Source: Marinoscillum sp. 108
Lineage (GTDB): Bacteria > Bacteroidota > Bacteroidia > Cytophagales > Cyclobacteriaceae
Length of the DNA: 64,000 bases
NCBI RefSeq assembly: GCF_902506655.1
Contig: NZ_LR734808.1
Span: 1,240,001-1,304,000 of the forward strand
Reading direction: 5' to 3'
In this document: positions 1-10,300 of the stretch, in pieces
How the letters are laid out: each line of letters opens with the position of its first letter
How positions within the stretch are numbered: position 1 is the stretch's first letter
The notes under the pieces: model-generated
Databases searched by the model: none
What the model was told of the DNA's origin: nothing
Seen by the model: the letters and a program-made list of their open reading frames with translations, nothing else
Made by a program: the position numbers and the translations under genes

Positions 1-564
1 TGGCCCCTCAAGCGGCGCCCCGTAGGTAAAGACCAGGTACTTATTCTCGTTCAACACAAAACTCTCTTCGCTCATCACATAGTTGAGGGAGATGTTGGTG
101 GTCAAACGCACGTGGGCATCCAGTCCCAAAAACTGGATATGATTACTCCCCATCGTAGCTTGTGGGGTGATTTCACCATAATTCCCTTTAGGTGCACACT
201 TCACTACCAACCTAGGGTTACCTTCCAGGCGCTCTATCTTTCTCACCAGCATGAGTGGTCTATAGTAACGGTCATTCTGATAAAATCGAGGGGCAAAATC
301 AGTCACCCGGTACTTTCCGGTTTCCGAAACCACTTCTGTGCAAAGAATATTAGTGTTCTCTACATAATATTGTTTAGTCTTAAAATCAGGCTCAAGGGGC
401 TTCACAGAAAACTCACCACCCTTTTCCTTATCCAGCAGGCTACCAAAAATAAAACTGCTATCAAATCTCGGCCAGCACATCCAGGCTATGCTGGTGTCTG
501 TGTGAATGTGAGCGGTATATGCACAATTGCCAATTACACCATAATCATAAGTGTGTCTTTGCAT
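1..564 (-). CDS. Glycoside hydrolase family 15 protein (trehalase/glucoamylase-like), 5' part only
   Basis: The reading frame is open from an ATG at 564 down to the window edge, giving the first 188 residues of a longer protein. The N-terminus reads YDYGVIGNCAYTAHI followed by WMCWPRFDSSFIFGSLL. This is the signature start of the GH15 N-terminal beta-sandwich, as in trehalase-like and glucoamylase-like enzymes of the type that begin IEDYALIGDC...DGSIDWLCLPRFDS. The catalytic (alpha/alpha)6 barrel and its glutamates lie beyond the edge, so activity cannot be judged. There is no signal peptide, so a cytoplasmic enzyme acting on an alpha-glucoside is likely. Whether the substrate is trehalose or another alpha-glucan is not decidable from this part. 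A + strand frame over 112-630 is the shadow of this gene. Confidence 0.85.
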   Translation of the reverse strand, partial: MQRHTYDYGVIGNCAYTAHIHTDTSIAWMCWPRFDSSFIFGSLLDKEKGGEFSVKPLEPDFKTKQYYVENTNILCTEVVSETGKYRVTDFAPRFYQNDRYYRPLMLVRKIERLEGNPRLVVKCAPKGNYGEITPQATMGSNHIQFLGLDAHVRLTTNISLNYVMSEESFVLNENKYLVFTYGAPLEGP

Positions 565-1007
565 AGGATAATTTTTTTATTGAGAGTACGTGAGATTCAA
601 AGAATAATAGTAATTTTTATCAATTCATAAAATAAAAGGATAATACATTATAATAAAAATAATTTTCAATTAGTTTTCTTGAAATACCAATAATTTGACC
701 TCCCATAGAACATCCCCTCATTCATGCTTTTCTCCCCTTTGGCATCTACCTCCCCAAAACTGATAACATCGGGTGGTCATCTACCCCATACCAAGAAAAG
801 TGAAACATTTCCTCAGAAATATAACATTTCGTGGATTACTTAATAACCAAAATCCAAAAAGTTCGCAAGATTTACTCTGCTGAATCTTAATATTTCAGCA
901 AATTGGCCCGAATATCCAAACTATCTCTTCAAAGCTATCAATCGGCAAAGAATTGAACTATAAGAGAAACCTTTTATATATATTTGGTTCGTTTGTAACA
1001 TCATCAC
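565..1007. other. AT-rich divergent intergenic region
   Basis: This stretch separates the GH15 gene (leftward) from the ion channel gene (rightward). No coding frame with recognisable content is seen on either strand. It holds a 7-bp-arm inverted repeat (TGCTGAA at 878-884, TTCAGCA at 894-900) and the probable channel promoter (listed separately). No exact TAnnTTTG match for the leftward GH15 gene was found. Confidence 0.6.
953..986 (+). promoter_or_regulatory. Probable Bacteroidota-type promoter for the K+ channel gene
   Basis: A -33 TTG at 953-955 is followed after 23 bases by TATATTTG at 979-986, which fits the TAnnTTTG -7 consensus exactly. The start codon at 1008 lies 21 bases further on, so the leader would be very short. 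Confidence 0.5.
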
Positions 1008-2105
1008 ATGCTCAAAGACCTCATAAATAATAAGACGTTTAGCATAGCCATTAAAATTGTTGCCGGCTTTATTGTATATTTTCTACTATTGGCCGCTCTG
1101 GTATATGTGGAAAAAGACAGCAACCAGTCAGCAATAAGAGACATGCAGAATGCCGTTTGGTATTCCATCGTCACGCTTACTACTGTGGGCTACGGAGACC
1201 TGTTCCCCGCCACGGTATATGGGCGAGCTATCGGCTACATTTTCATCTTTTTGAGTTTGGGTATTTACGGATTATTAATTGGTCAATTCACTAACCTTAT
1301 GGCTACTATTCAGGAAAATAAAAAACTAGGCTACAATGGCACTACATTCGAGGGCCACGCGGTGATCATCGGATGGAATGAGTTCGGAAAAATGGTCCTC
1401 GAACAATTGATAGGGGTAGGCAAACAGGTAGCCATATTCACCAACAATCGGGAGGACATCGATCACATCAAAGATCTGTATGGAACCAAAAACATTTTTA
1501 CACTGTACGGTGATTTTGGCAGCCAGGAACTCCTCAAGAAAACCAACATTGAACAATCTTCTATTGTCTTTGTAAACCTGGACAATGACACAGAAAAGCT
1601 GGTATATATCCTGAACCTTAAGAAGATATTCCCAAACCTCGATTATGTAGTCACTCTCGATAACGGTGATCTCAAAAACACCTTTGTGAGTGCCGGAGTT
1701 ACCAACACCATCTCCAAACACGAAATCTCCTCTAAACTACTAGCCTCCTACATGTTCGAGCCGGACGTAGCCAGCTATAGTGAATCCATTATGTCATTTG
1801 CCAGAGGTGACGGTGATTATGATATCAAGCAGCTTCTTGTCATTCCTACCAACCCCTACGTAGGCAAAGCCTATCAGGAAGTGTTTTTCGACCTCAAAAA
1901 GCGCTTCAATGCTGTATTGATAGGCATTACCAAAAGGGATAAGTACGGCAACAAAAGACTGATCAAAAACCCGCTGGGTGAGCTTAAAATAGCTCCGGGT
2001 GACTATCTCATCATTATCATGAATGGCAAAGCCTTTAAGCTTTTGAGAAAAGTATTCGGAGTGGACGAAGGATATATCAGAGAGACATCTAAGAACAAGA
2101 AATGA
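1008..2105 (+). CDS. Two-TM potassium channel with RCK (TrkA-N/TrkA-C) domains
   Basis: Inner-membrane ion channel of 365 residues. TM1 is at about 13-34, a pore loop carries the K+ selectivity filter TVGYGD at 59-64, and TM2 is at about 73-95. A cytoplasmic NAD-binding-like RCK domain follows, starting HAVIIGWNEFG near residue 117, and a TrkA-C type regulatory domain occupies about 270-350. This is the MthK/KtrA-like layout, in which ligand binding to RCK gates K+ flux. The nucleotide loop is a GWNEFG variant rather than the classical GxGxxG, so the ligand is uncertain. The gene overlaps the next one by ATGA, implying translational coupling. A consensus promoter lies just upstream. Family assignment is firm; the physiological role (osmotic or membrane-potential control) is inferred. 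Confidence 0.93.
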   Translation: MLKDLINNKTFSIAIKIVAGFIVYFLLLAALVYVEKDSNQSAIRDMQNAVWYSIVTLTTVGYGDLFPATVYGRAIGYIFIFLSLGIYGLLIGQFTNLMATIQENKKLGYNGTTFEGHAVIIGWNEFGKMVLEQLIGVGKQVAIFTNNREDIDHIKDLYGTKNIFTLYGDFGSQELLKKTNIEQSSIVFVNLDNDTEKLVYILNLKKIFPNLDYVVTLDNGDLKNTFVSAGVTNTISKHEISSKLLASYMFEPDVASYSESIMSFARGDGDYDIKQLLVIPTNPYVGKAYQEVFFDLKKRFNAVLIGITKRDKYGNKRLIKNPLGELKIAPGDYLIIIMNGKAFKLLRKVFGVDEGYIRETSKNKK

Positions 2106-2551
2106 AAACCTACAGACGTTTAGCAATTACCATAGTCACAGTGCTTACGATTTATGGCTGTGAAAATCGTGACATCAACGAGGGTGAGGCATTCAGGCCC
2201 AGAGAAATTCACGAGGATATCGTCTTTAACTTTGATAAAATCACTGTGGATGGCATAGAATACCTCATCCTGGAGAAAGACAACAACAATCCGCACGAGG
2301 GTTTTGGTTTTATGGCTTTCAGAGCCAATAAGCTGATGGAAAAGCAAGACACCGTGATGGCCTATTTACGGACGATGAGAGATTTTCAGGTGCTTACCTA
2401 TGCTGCTATCAGCAAAAGACCAGTTGAGCAAGTGAACGAGGATTTCAACCGGTTATTTAACTACTACTTAAATGAGGAGGAAACAGAGTTATTACAATTA
2501 GAAGAAAGCAATCTTAGAAGTAGCAGAGCGACTACTCCGGGTAAGGAGTAG
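2102..2551 (+). CDS. Putative lipoprotein of unknown function
   Basis: 149 residues beginning with a short positively charged segment, a hydrophobic stretch and the lipobox IYGC at residues 17-20, so it is probably a lipid-anchored envelope protein. The mature part is mixed alpha/beta with an acidic helical C-terminus; no family is recognised. The start codon overlaps the stop of the channel gene (ATGA), so the two are almost certainly co-translated and may be functionally linked. It ends 19 bases before a convergent gene, with a hairpin across the stop codon. Confidence 0.75.
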   Translation: MKTYRRLAITIVTVLTIYGCENRDINEGEAFRPREIHEDIVFNFDKITVDGIEYLILEKDNNNPHEGFGFMAFRANKLMEKQDTVMAYLRTMRDFQVLTYAAISKRPVEQVNEDFNRLFNYYLNEEETELLQLEESNLRSSRATTPGKE

Positions 2552-2553
2552 TC
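2530..2553. terminator. Convergent stem-loop terminator
   Basis: Perfect 9-bp stem GACTACTCC (2530-2538) and GGAGTAGTC (2545-2553) with a GGGTAA loop. It overlaps the stop codon of the lipoprotein gene and lies between convergent transcription units, so it may serve both. No long T tract follows. Confidence 0.55.
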
Positions 2554-2570
2554 TTCTCATAACTCTTCAT

Positions 2571-3200
2571 TTAGTTTCCAAAATACTTCTTCAGTTCTTT
2601 TAGCGCCGTAGAAACTTCCGGGGTAAGTACTGGTGAGTCCACCATATCCTTGGCCACTTTCACAGCATCGATCAGTTCATCCTTATCTCTAAAAACCTCG
2701 CTCAGAATTTGGCAGTCGTAGATCAGGGACATTAAAATCACAAAAGATATGGTCGGTTTGGCGCTCTTGAATACAATGGTCTTCAGGCTGTTTCTGATAT
2801 CCTGTTCAAAGGAATAATTAGCATTATCCATTCTCTCTGAAAGTGGTATCCACATGAGTTTTGTAGCCTCTTTCTTTAGAATTCCTCTCTGCACCAATAG
2901 CTGATTAAGGTCTTCCTGTATATCTTTAAAATGATGCGATAGATCTTCCACAGCATCCAGAAAGTTCAAGCCGGTCTTGAGTTTTCTCAAAATACCGTCC
3001 AGAATACCGTTGCCGGTACCAGACTGCTCCACAGACGAAATCTTATTGTCTTTCAGTCCTACCTTCTTCAGAAGGTGAAGCTCAAGAATAGCAGCACTAA
3101 TCAGTCCTGGCACAATCGTCTTTTCAGCCGCAGCTAAAAGGCGTCCTTCTTCATCGTCAAGGGCAATCAAATACAAACCCTCAGCTATGCTAATCTTCAT
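2571..3200 (-). CDS. GPP34 (GOLPH3-like) family protein
   Basis: 209-residue soluble protein. The N-terminus ISIAEGLYLIALDDEEGRLL and the following hydrophobic-helix segment (GLISAAILELHLLKKVGL) match the start of the GPP34 family. That family includes eukaryotic Golgi phosphoprotein 3, which binds phosphatidylinositol 4-phosphate, and many bacterial homologues of unknown role. The remaining sequence is all-helical, as expected. It lies 20 bases downstream of the Na+/H+ antiporter gene on the same strand, so the two probably form an operon. That suggests a peripheral-membrane or stress role, but no bacterial function is established for the family. Confidence 0.8.
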   Translation of the reverse strand: MKISIAEGLYLIALDDEEGRLLAAAEKTIVPGLISAAILELHLLKKVGLKDNKISSVEQSGTGNGILDGILRKLKTGLNFLDAVEDLSHHFKDIQEDLNQLLVQRGILKKEATKLMWIPLSERMDNANYSFEQDIRNSLKTIVFKSAKPTISFVILMSLIYDCQILSEVFRDKDELIDAVKVAKDMVDSPVLTPEVSTALKELKKYFGN

Positions 3201-3220
3201 AAGTAATCGTTTTTATTATT

Positions 3221-4510
3221 TTAATCCTTCAATAAAAATCCCATTGTAAGGCCTTGAACCAGAATGGAGAAAACCACACAACAATACGTGGTGAACAGAA
3301 TGGTCTCTTTAATAACTGGCTCCATCCAGGTGAATTCAGCGAGAGAAAGTGCCAAGGCTACTGATATCCCTCCTCTTAAACCTCCCCAGGTAAGAATAAT
3401 AATCGTTTTCGGTTCAAAAGTACGGAAAATAGACATGGCTTTTATCGGGAGAGATACTCCAATAAACCTTGCAGTAAGCACAATCAGGATGCCAGCACCT
3501 CCTACAAGGAAACTCGTAGGTGAGAAGGTATTTGCAATCACAATCATCTCCAGGCCTACCAGGATAAACAAAATAGCATTAAGCGCTTCATCCAGCAAGT
3601 GCCAAAACTTAAACACATACTCTCCGGTGGCGTTGGCCAACTTTTCGTCTCTCCCTTCATTGCCTATAAACAGTCCCATCACCACCATGGCTAGTGGTCC
3701 AGAAACGTGGATTAGCTCAGCAAGTCTTCCTCCAACCATTACAAGGGTAAGGGTAACAAGCACTTCCAGCTCCACATGGTCATTGTCAATAAAGTTTAGA
3801 AGCCTAAAGCCCAAGAAACCAAATATAGCGCCCATCAAGACACCACCTACAACCTCCTGACCAAATAAGATGGCCACTGAGGACGCGGTGATTTCACCTG
3901 CGCCATGAGCTCCATGAGCAGCCTCAGCTCCGCCATAAGTGGACTGTGCTATACCTAGTATGGTTAAGAAAATAACCACTCCTACCCCATCGTTAAAAAG
4001 TGATTCCCCTGCAATCTTAATTTCCAAATTCTTGGACATTCCAAATTTCTTAATCAGGGCCAGTACCGCAATTGGGTCTGTAGGAGAAATCAATGCTCCG
4101 AATAAGAGACAAAAGATATAATCAATCTCCACACCCAGTACAGGGAAAATGTAGTAAACCAGCGTACCTACGATGAAAGTAGAAAGGAGAGTGCCAACTG
4201 TAGCAAGCACCAAAACGGCCACCCTCTCTTCCAGAAGTTTCTTCAAATCCACCGACAAGGCTCCGGCAAAAAGCAGGAAGTTCAGCATGACACCAAGCAG
4301 AACTTCTTTGAAATCGAACTCTGTGATGATATGTTCCGCACCCCTTGTAACGGATGGAAATATATAACCAGCCAGTAGAATTGCCACGGACATCATGAGG
4401 GCAATAGCCATCAGTCCTATGGTGCTGGGAAGTTTGAGAACCGTGATGTTAATTAAGGTAAATACAGCGGCTAGAAATATTAATAACGTGATTAGGTCGA
4501 GTATACTCAT
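3221..4510 (-). CDS. CPA1-family Na+/H+ antiporter (NhaP/NHE type)
   Basis: 429-residue inner-membrane protein with about 12 hydrophobic segments. Family hallmarks are GALISPTDPIAVLALIKKFG near residue 140, which holds the conserved TDP of the ion-binding region, and GESLFNDGVGVVIF near 170, which holds the ND pair. The C-terminal TWGGLRGGISVALALSL is the RGG segment of CPA1 exchangers. There is no long cytoplasmic tail. It would exchange Na+ (or K+/Li+) for H+ in pH and sodium homeostasis. It is the first gene of a two-gene unit with the GPP34 protein. CAAAAATA at 4567-4574 reads TATTTTTG on this strand and could be a -7 element, but no -33 TTG is seen at a suitable distance. Confidence 0.93.
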   Translation of the reverse strand: MSILDLITLLIFLAAVFTLINITVLKLPSTIGLMAIALMMSVAILLAGYIFPSVTRGAEHIITEFDFKEVLLGVMLNFLLFAGALSVDLKKLLEERVAVLVLATVGTLLSTFIVGTLVYYIFPVLGVEIDYIFCLLFGALISPTDPIAVLALIKKFGMSKNLEIKIAGESLFNDGVGVVIFLTILGIAQSTYGGAEAAHGAHGAGEITASSVAILFGQEVVGGVLMGAIFGFLGFRLLNFIDNDHVELEVLVTLTLVMVGGRLAELIHVSGPLAMVVMGLFIGNEGRDEKLANATGEYVFKFWHLLDEALNAILFILVGLEMIVIANTFSPTSFLVGGAGILIVLTARFIGVSLPIKAMSIFRTFEPKTIIILTWGGLRGGISVALALSLAEFTWMEPVIKETILFTTYCCVVFSILVQGLTMGFLLKD

Positions 4511-4666
4511 TTGGTGAATTGTAATGGCTTAGAAATTAGTCCATATTGGCAATGCCAAAATAAAAACAAAAATATTACAAAAAAAATAATGGTTAACTTT
4601 TATTCCTTCCTAAAATAGCCTAAAATCCAGCATAATTCTAAATAAAAGCGGATTTTTATTAACAAC

Positions 4667-5962
4667 ATGAGAAATCAACCATTCTGGCATATTGCAATAT
4701 TTTGTGTTTTAGCAATTATGCTCTTCGGCTGTAACTCCCTGCGAAAACTGGCCACGTCCAGAGATATTGATGCATATCTGAAACACTCGGAAATTTTCAG
4801 AAACGAATTCTCGGGATTTGTACTTTATGATCCGCTATCAGGGAAGTATCTGAAAACAAAAAATGCAGATCTGCACTTTACTCCTGCTTCCAACACAAAA
4901 ATCCTAACCACTTACGCATGCCTTACCTCCCTTCCCGATTCCATTCCTTCATTTCTGGTTCAGCAAATGGCTGATACTATCCGGCTGGAGCCAATGGGAG
5001 ACCCTACCTTTCTACACACAGACTTTCCCAATCAGCCGGTAATTAACCGACTCAAAAACAAGCCAATAGAGATTCATTTGCCCGATAACAAACTCACACC
5101 ATTTGGGCCTGGGTGGGCTTGGGATGATTATCAATACAGCTACCAAACGGAGCGATCCTGGATGCCTATTTATGGTAATGAAGTGAGAATTTTTAACAGG
5201 GACACACTGAGTGTGGTGCCCGCTTTTTTCGAAGACTACATCAGCCTATTTGTAGGAGAAAAACCCGGGAGTCTTGTTTATAGGGAACGAAAATTCAACC
5301 TTTTCAATATCTGGATGGAGTACGACACCTCCTCATTTGAAAGAAAAATTCCATTTGACTACAGCGATGAGCTCCTGGCAAGGCTCCTGTCAGATACTAC
5401 CAATGCGCCGGTATCCTTCAGCAAAGCTCCTCTTAGCAACTACACCACCCTGTACAATGAGGCACTGGTCCCTGCACTTACTCTCATGATGCAGCGCAGT
5501 GATAATTTTCTGGCCGAGCAACTCCTCATCACAGCGGCCAGATATAGCGGGTATAACAATCCGGACGCCTTCAGAAATCACCTCCTTTCAAAATGGCACC
5601 TTTCTTCTCCTATCCAGTGGGTGGATGGATCGGGGCTTTCTAGATATAATCTATTTACCCCCAGAGCCCTTGTGGAAATACTTGCTCTGATCTATGGTCA
5701 GCTATCGTGGAATGAAATCACAATGATTTTCCCCACAGGTGGTGTCTCCGGCACTCTGAAAAACTGGTATCCTGGAAATCCTCCTTACGTTTTTGCTAAA
5801 ACAGGAACACTTAGTAACAATCATTGTCTAAGCGGTTACATCAAGACCAACTCGGGCAGGATCCTCATCTTTTCCTTCATGAATAATAACTACCTCTCCC
5901 CTGTCAGCGATGTGAAAAGAGAAATGCAGCGGGTGCTTGAAGCGGTAAGGGATGCTTACTGA
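4667..5962 (+). CDS. dacB: D-alanyl-D-alanine carboxypeptidase/endopeptidase, PBP4 (S13) family
   Basis: 431-residue exported serine peptidase of peptidoglycan remodelling. It begins with a lipoprotein signal (LFGC, Cys22), so it is probably anchored in the envelope. The three penicillin-binding motifs are visible: SNTK (Ser75-Lys78), SDN within QRSDNFLAEQLL (SxN), and KTG within FAKTGTLSNN. It would cleave the terminal D-Ala or D-Ala-mDAP cross-links. Compared with E. coli DacB the insertion between SxxK and SxN is diverged, as is common in Bacteroidota. The 3' end overlaps the convergent TolC-family gene by 7 bases. Confidence 0.9.
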   Translation: MRNQPFWHIAIFCVLAIMLFGCNSLRKLATSRDIDAYLKHSEIFRNEFSGFVLYDPLSGKYLKTKNADLHFTPASNTKILTTYACLTSLPDSIPSFLVQQMADTIRLEPMGDPTFLHTDFPNQPVINRLKNKPIEIHLPDNKLTPFGPGWAWDDYQYSYQTERSWMPIYGNEVRIFNRDTLSVVPAFFEDYISLFVGEKPGSLVYRERKFNLFNIWMEYDTSSFERKIPFDYSDELLARLLSDTTNAPVSFSKAPLSNYTTLYNEALVPALTLMMQRSDNFLAEQLLITAARYSGYNNPDAFRNHLLSKWHLSSPIQWVDGSGLSRYNLFTPRALVEILALIYGQLSWNEITMIFPTGGVSGTLKNWYPGNPPYVFAKTGTLSNNHCLSGYIKTNSGRILIFSFMNNNYLSPVSDVKREMQRVLEAVRDAY

Positions 5963-7347
5963 TCGCTCACCGAGCCATTCTCAGAAATCAGCCCTCCGGT
6001 AAGGCGCATCAGCTCCACCTTAGAATCGATCAAATTGTACAGGGCCTGTAGCTTCTGGTTAGTGGCCGCCAGGTGGTTATTCTGAACCACCCGATAATCA
6101 AATGAGTTGATGGTGCCTCCTTTGAACTTTTCTTGCGAGATGCTCAAATTAGTGGCTGCAGATCGCTCATTTAGCGCATTGATACCATATAGTTGTTTTC
6201 TGATCTGATACCGCTCATACGCTTCACTCAGGCTTCGCTTCAGACTGGTCTCTAGCTGATCTATCCTGAGATTTCCAATATCCTCCTGCACGATGCTATT
6301 GCGAATGGCACGGTTGACTTTGCCACCATTGAATAGATTGAAACTCAAAGTGAAATTGGCAAAATAGGTACCTGATTTGGAAACCAATGGCTCTGGAGGG
6401 TTTTCATAATCGGGATTGGGCCCTATGTACGTCGCACTGGTAAGGTCAGACACACTTCTGTTCCAATTGTATCCACCATTGAGTCTTACCGTGGGGAAGA
6501 GATCTGCCCTGCTTTGTCTCACCTGTGTTTCCAAAATAGACTGGGAAATATAGATTTTCTTTAGATCCACATTTTCTGAAAGCATCACCGCTTCCAGGTC
6601 CTCATATTGATAGTCATACTCCTCCAGTTTGAGATCATCAGTCAGAGTGTAATCCTTATTAATGTCATCACTCACCAGTAGCACATTCAGTGCTCTGATG
6701 GCATTATGATACGTCAGCATCTGGTTGATGTAATTGGCAGAGTCCGTGAGGTAGTTGTTCTCCTCAAGCAGTAGATCCGTGGTAACAGCACTCCCCATTT
6801 CATACTTGGTATTAGTATAATCATACCTGTCCTTACTGAGTGCCAGTTGCTTTTCAAAAGCATCCAGGCGTTCCTTCTCAAGAGCGGCCATGTAATAGGC
6901 AAGTATGATGGCCTGCAGGGTATTCGATACTACTACATCGGCATTTTGCATGGACTCGGCTTGCAGCTGATCCAGTCTGCGCTTACTGATAATAGCCTTA
7001 TTGCCCTGAAAAATCAACCAACTCACCTGCAAAGAAGGAGTAAGCGCATAAGCCCGCTGGTCGTTCAGCTCAAATCCGGGAAATAATTGTCCCCCAAAAA
7101 ATTGATTGTCCGACTGCTGATTTCTAATACTATTCTGACTTTGAAGATCGAGGGAAATGGAAGGTAAAATCCCAGCCTCACCCCAGGAATTATTATTGGT
7201 GGCCACATCCACGTTTCTCTTTTCAATGCGGATGTCGTAGTTCTTATCCAACCCAATGGCAATGGCATCACTAAGCGAAAGTGGCTCTTGTGCCCGCGCC
7301 AACCAACCACCGGCTATAAAAAGAATGAGTAAAGTATAATACTTCAT
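5956..7347 (-). CDS. TolC-family outer membrane efflux protein
   Basis: 463 residues with a cleavable signal peptide (hydrophobic core 3-17, probable cleavage after ARA). Two long internally similar helical halves are typical of outer membrane factors: a first outer-membrane-protein repeat at about 25-220 and a second at about 250-450, with strand segments such as the one around NGGYNWNRS. It is the last gene of a three-gene operon behind an MFP and an RND pump (36-base gap), so it should form the exit duct of that tripartite exporter. Substrate is unknown. Confidence 0.92.
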   Translation of the reverse strand: MKYYTLLILFIAGGWLARAQEPLSLSDAIAIGLDKNYDIRIEKRNVDVATNNNSWGEAGILPSISLDLQSQNSIRNQQSDNQFFGGQLFPGFELNDQRAYALTPSLQVSWLIFQGNKAIISKRRLDQLQAESMQNADVVVSNTLQAIILAYYMAALEKERLDAFEKQLALSKDRYDYTNTKYEMGSAVTTDLLLEENNYLTDSANYINQMLTYHNAIRALNVLLVSDDINKDYTLTDDLKLEEYDYQYEDLEAVMLSENVDLKKIYISQSILETQVRQSRADLFPTVRLNGGYNWNRSVSDLTSATYIGPNPDYENPPEPLVSKSGTYFANFTLSFNLFNGGKVNRAIRNSIVQEDIGNLRIDQLETSLKRSLSEAYERYQIRKQLYGINALNERSAATNLSISQEKFKGGTINSFDYRVVQNNHLAATNQKLQALYNLIDSKVELMRLTGGLISENGSVSDQ

Positions 7348-7383
7348 TTACTTCAAAATTGTCTTGTTAAAAAAAGTAATGAT

Positions 7384-10300
7384 TTAAGCTGATTCCTTGT
7401 ATTCCTCCAGGCGCTTCTCATCCAACAGCACACGCTCTACATCTTCTCTGGAAGGTTTCTCACCAGTCCACAACCATCGCAGAGCCCTCCTGAAATCGTT
7501 GAATATCAGAATCAGAACCGGGAAGAACAAAAGAATGATGAAAGTACCTATCAGCACCCCATATGCCACAGATATGGCCATTGGGATCAGAAACTGAGCC
7601 TGGAAGCTGGTTTCTTTGATCAATGGGTACAATCCAAGCACTGTGGTCAGAGATGTCAGCATGATCGCTCTGAATCTGGCGATTCCGGCTTCATATGCTG
7701 CCTGATACACCGTTAGCCCGTCGTCTTTCACCAACGAATTGAACTTGGACAAGAACACAACGGCATCATTAATAATTACCCCGGAGAGTGCCACCATACC
7801 CCATACACTCAGTAGGGAAACGGGCAACTCACGACCGCTGACCCATGACTCTACACCATGCCCGAACATGGCACCAAACCAACCCAGGGGTATCATGATT
7901 ACAACGAGCAAGGCTTGATAAAAGGACCTGAAGGTGATCATCAAAATAAAGAAAATCAACAAAAACGCCCCTCCAAAAAACAAGCCTATCTCTGCACCAG
8001 CACGGGCACTTTCCTTAGATTGCCCTCCGTAATCAATAGACACTGAAGGGAATTTCGCTTTAAGCTGAGGCACAATCGTGTCCTCAATTCTTTTGATGAT
8101 GGGTGGCACTTCTGCAAAAGGATCTTGCAAATCAGCCTCTACCGTCACCGCCCTGGATGAATTGAAGTGTTTGATCCCGGACACCCCACGCTCAATGCGA
8201 TAATCAGCCACCTGAGTCAGTGGGAACTCCTGCCCTGAAGCAGTTTTAATTTTAAGATCTTCCAGCTGGCTAATACTTTCACGGCCACTATTCGGATAAC
8301 GCACCCACACGCGGAGTTCGTCATTGCCTTTCATGAAGCGCTGCACTTCCTCACCAAAGAAACCCTGACGCATTTGACGTGTGATGTCATCGTGCGTCAA
8401 GCCCAGAAAATAGGCCTCAGGACGCAAATCAAATAACATCTCCCTTCTCCCTACAGGCACATTATCCTGAATCTCCTTCAGGTCAGAGATATTCTCTAAT
8501 TCTGCTTTCAAAAAGTCCTTCGCTTCCTTGAGCTCTGTATAATTTTTACCCAGCAGCATAATAGAAACAGGCTTGCCCCATCGGTTGCCACCACCTATGC
8601 TAAACTTTTCAGCTTCGGGTACAGGCCCAATTTCCTTCCTGATTTTATTGATCAGATCAAACTGATTGATCCCATACTCATCCAACTCTTCATACATCAC
8701 ATTCACATTACCCGCATGTGACCCGCTCTCACCATCACCAGAAAAGCCCACATTGGTGAAAGTATAAGTGATAATTTCCTTCTCTGTTTCAAACTCCTTC
8801 TTTAGGTCATCATTCACCTTCCAAATGGCATCATTAAACCTCGTCAGGTAAGACTCCACCTTCTGTTCACGCTCTCCGGGCTTGAAGGAGATGTTCACAT
8901 TGAAGCTATTGAATGGGATCTGAGGGAAAAAGGTTGCTTTGATCTGCCCCCCTGCAAGAAGCCCGCTCACTACTATCAGAAAACCAAGCAGCACCGCCAT
9001 GGATACCATTCTGTACTTCATCGAGTAGCTCAGCATCCTGCCATACACTTTATATCGCATGAAGTCAATGCCATTGTTCAGTACTTTTCTGATCTTATAG
9101 CTTCGGGTGTCTTCTTTCTTCACACTCAGCACCTTCTTGCTGGCAAGGTGAGCCGGCAGGATAAAAAATGCCTCCAGCAGTGAGAAACTCAAACTAAAGA
9201 TCACCACATAAGCCATATCCTTCAGAAATTCGAATCCTCCTGTGAGGAACAACAAGGGAAGGAATGCTACAATGGTGGTAACCACCGACGTGAATACCGC
9301 TGGGAGTACTTCCAGAGTGCCCCTTACAGCTGCTTGTATGGGATTTTTCGACTTCTCAAAGTGTGCATAGATATTTTCAGCGATCACAATACCATCATCC
9401 ACCAAAATACCAATCACCAGAATCATTCCGAACAGCGAAATCATATTCACTGTGAGTCCCACAAATGTCCCCAAAATGAACATCCCCAGGAAAGATGAGG
9501 GGATACCCCATGCCACCCAAAATGACAGTCTGATGCTCAAAAACAATCCAAGCGAAAGCAAAACCAACAGAAGCCCTACCAAACCATTAGAAGTCAACAA
9601 ATCCAGACGCTGTGTCAGCATGTTATTGAAATCCCAGGTGGTAGTCAGCTGTACAGCGTCATTTTTGGCATTAAAATCCTTCACATAGGCATCTACTGCC
9701 TCAGAGATTTCTGTCAGGTCCTCAGCTTCCAGTTTTCTTACCTCCAAAAAAACAGCCTGCTTACCGTTAAGCAAAGCCTTGCTAGGCTCATCTGCAAACT
9801 GTTCTTTGATCGTTGCTATGTCTCTTAGAAGCAGCTTGCTTCCATCAGTATTACTTCGCACCACAATCTCTGATATCTGATCAGCCTCTGTTTCCTTGGC
9901 CTTGGATCGGATAAGAATCTCTTCATTGGCAGATTTAATAGATCCTGCAGAAATATCCCTGTTGTTCAATCTGACCGCACTGGCTACCTGATCAAAAGTG
10001 AGGTTATACCTCCTCAGGGTCTCTTCGCTTACCTCTATCGATATCTCCAGAGGTGGAAAGCCCGAAACATTGATCTGGCTGATTACTCCTGTAGCCAAAA
10101 GATCATCCTCTATCCCCTCAGCATATTCTTTGAGTGTTTTAAGACTTACATCTCCCGTCAGACCCAGCCACTGCGCGGTGGAGCGCTGACGCTGTTTGTA
10201 AACGATGGGTTTTTCAGCTCCTACCGGAAATGAAGAAATACCATCTACTGCATTTTTAACCTCCGTATATACCTCGTCTATGTCGTAGTTGTCAAAAGTA

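Noticed and set aside
112-630. Open frame on the + strand of about 170 codons at the left end
   Set aside because: It is antisense to a clear GH15 N-terminus on the minus strand and has no protein-like features.
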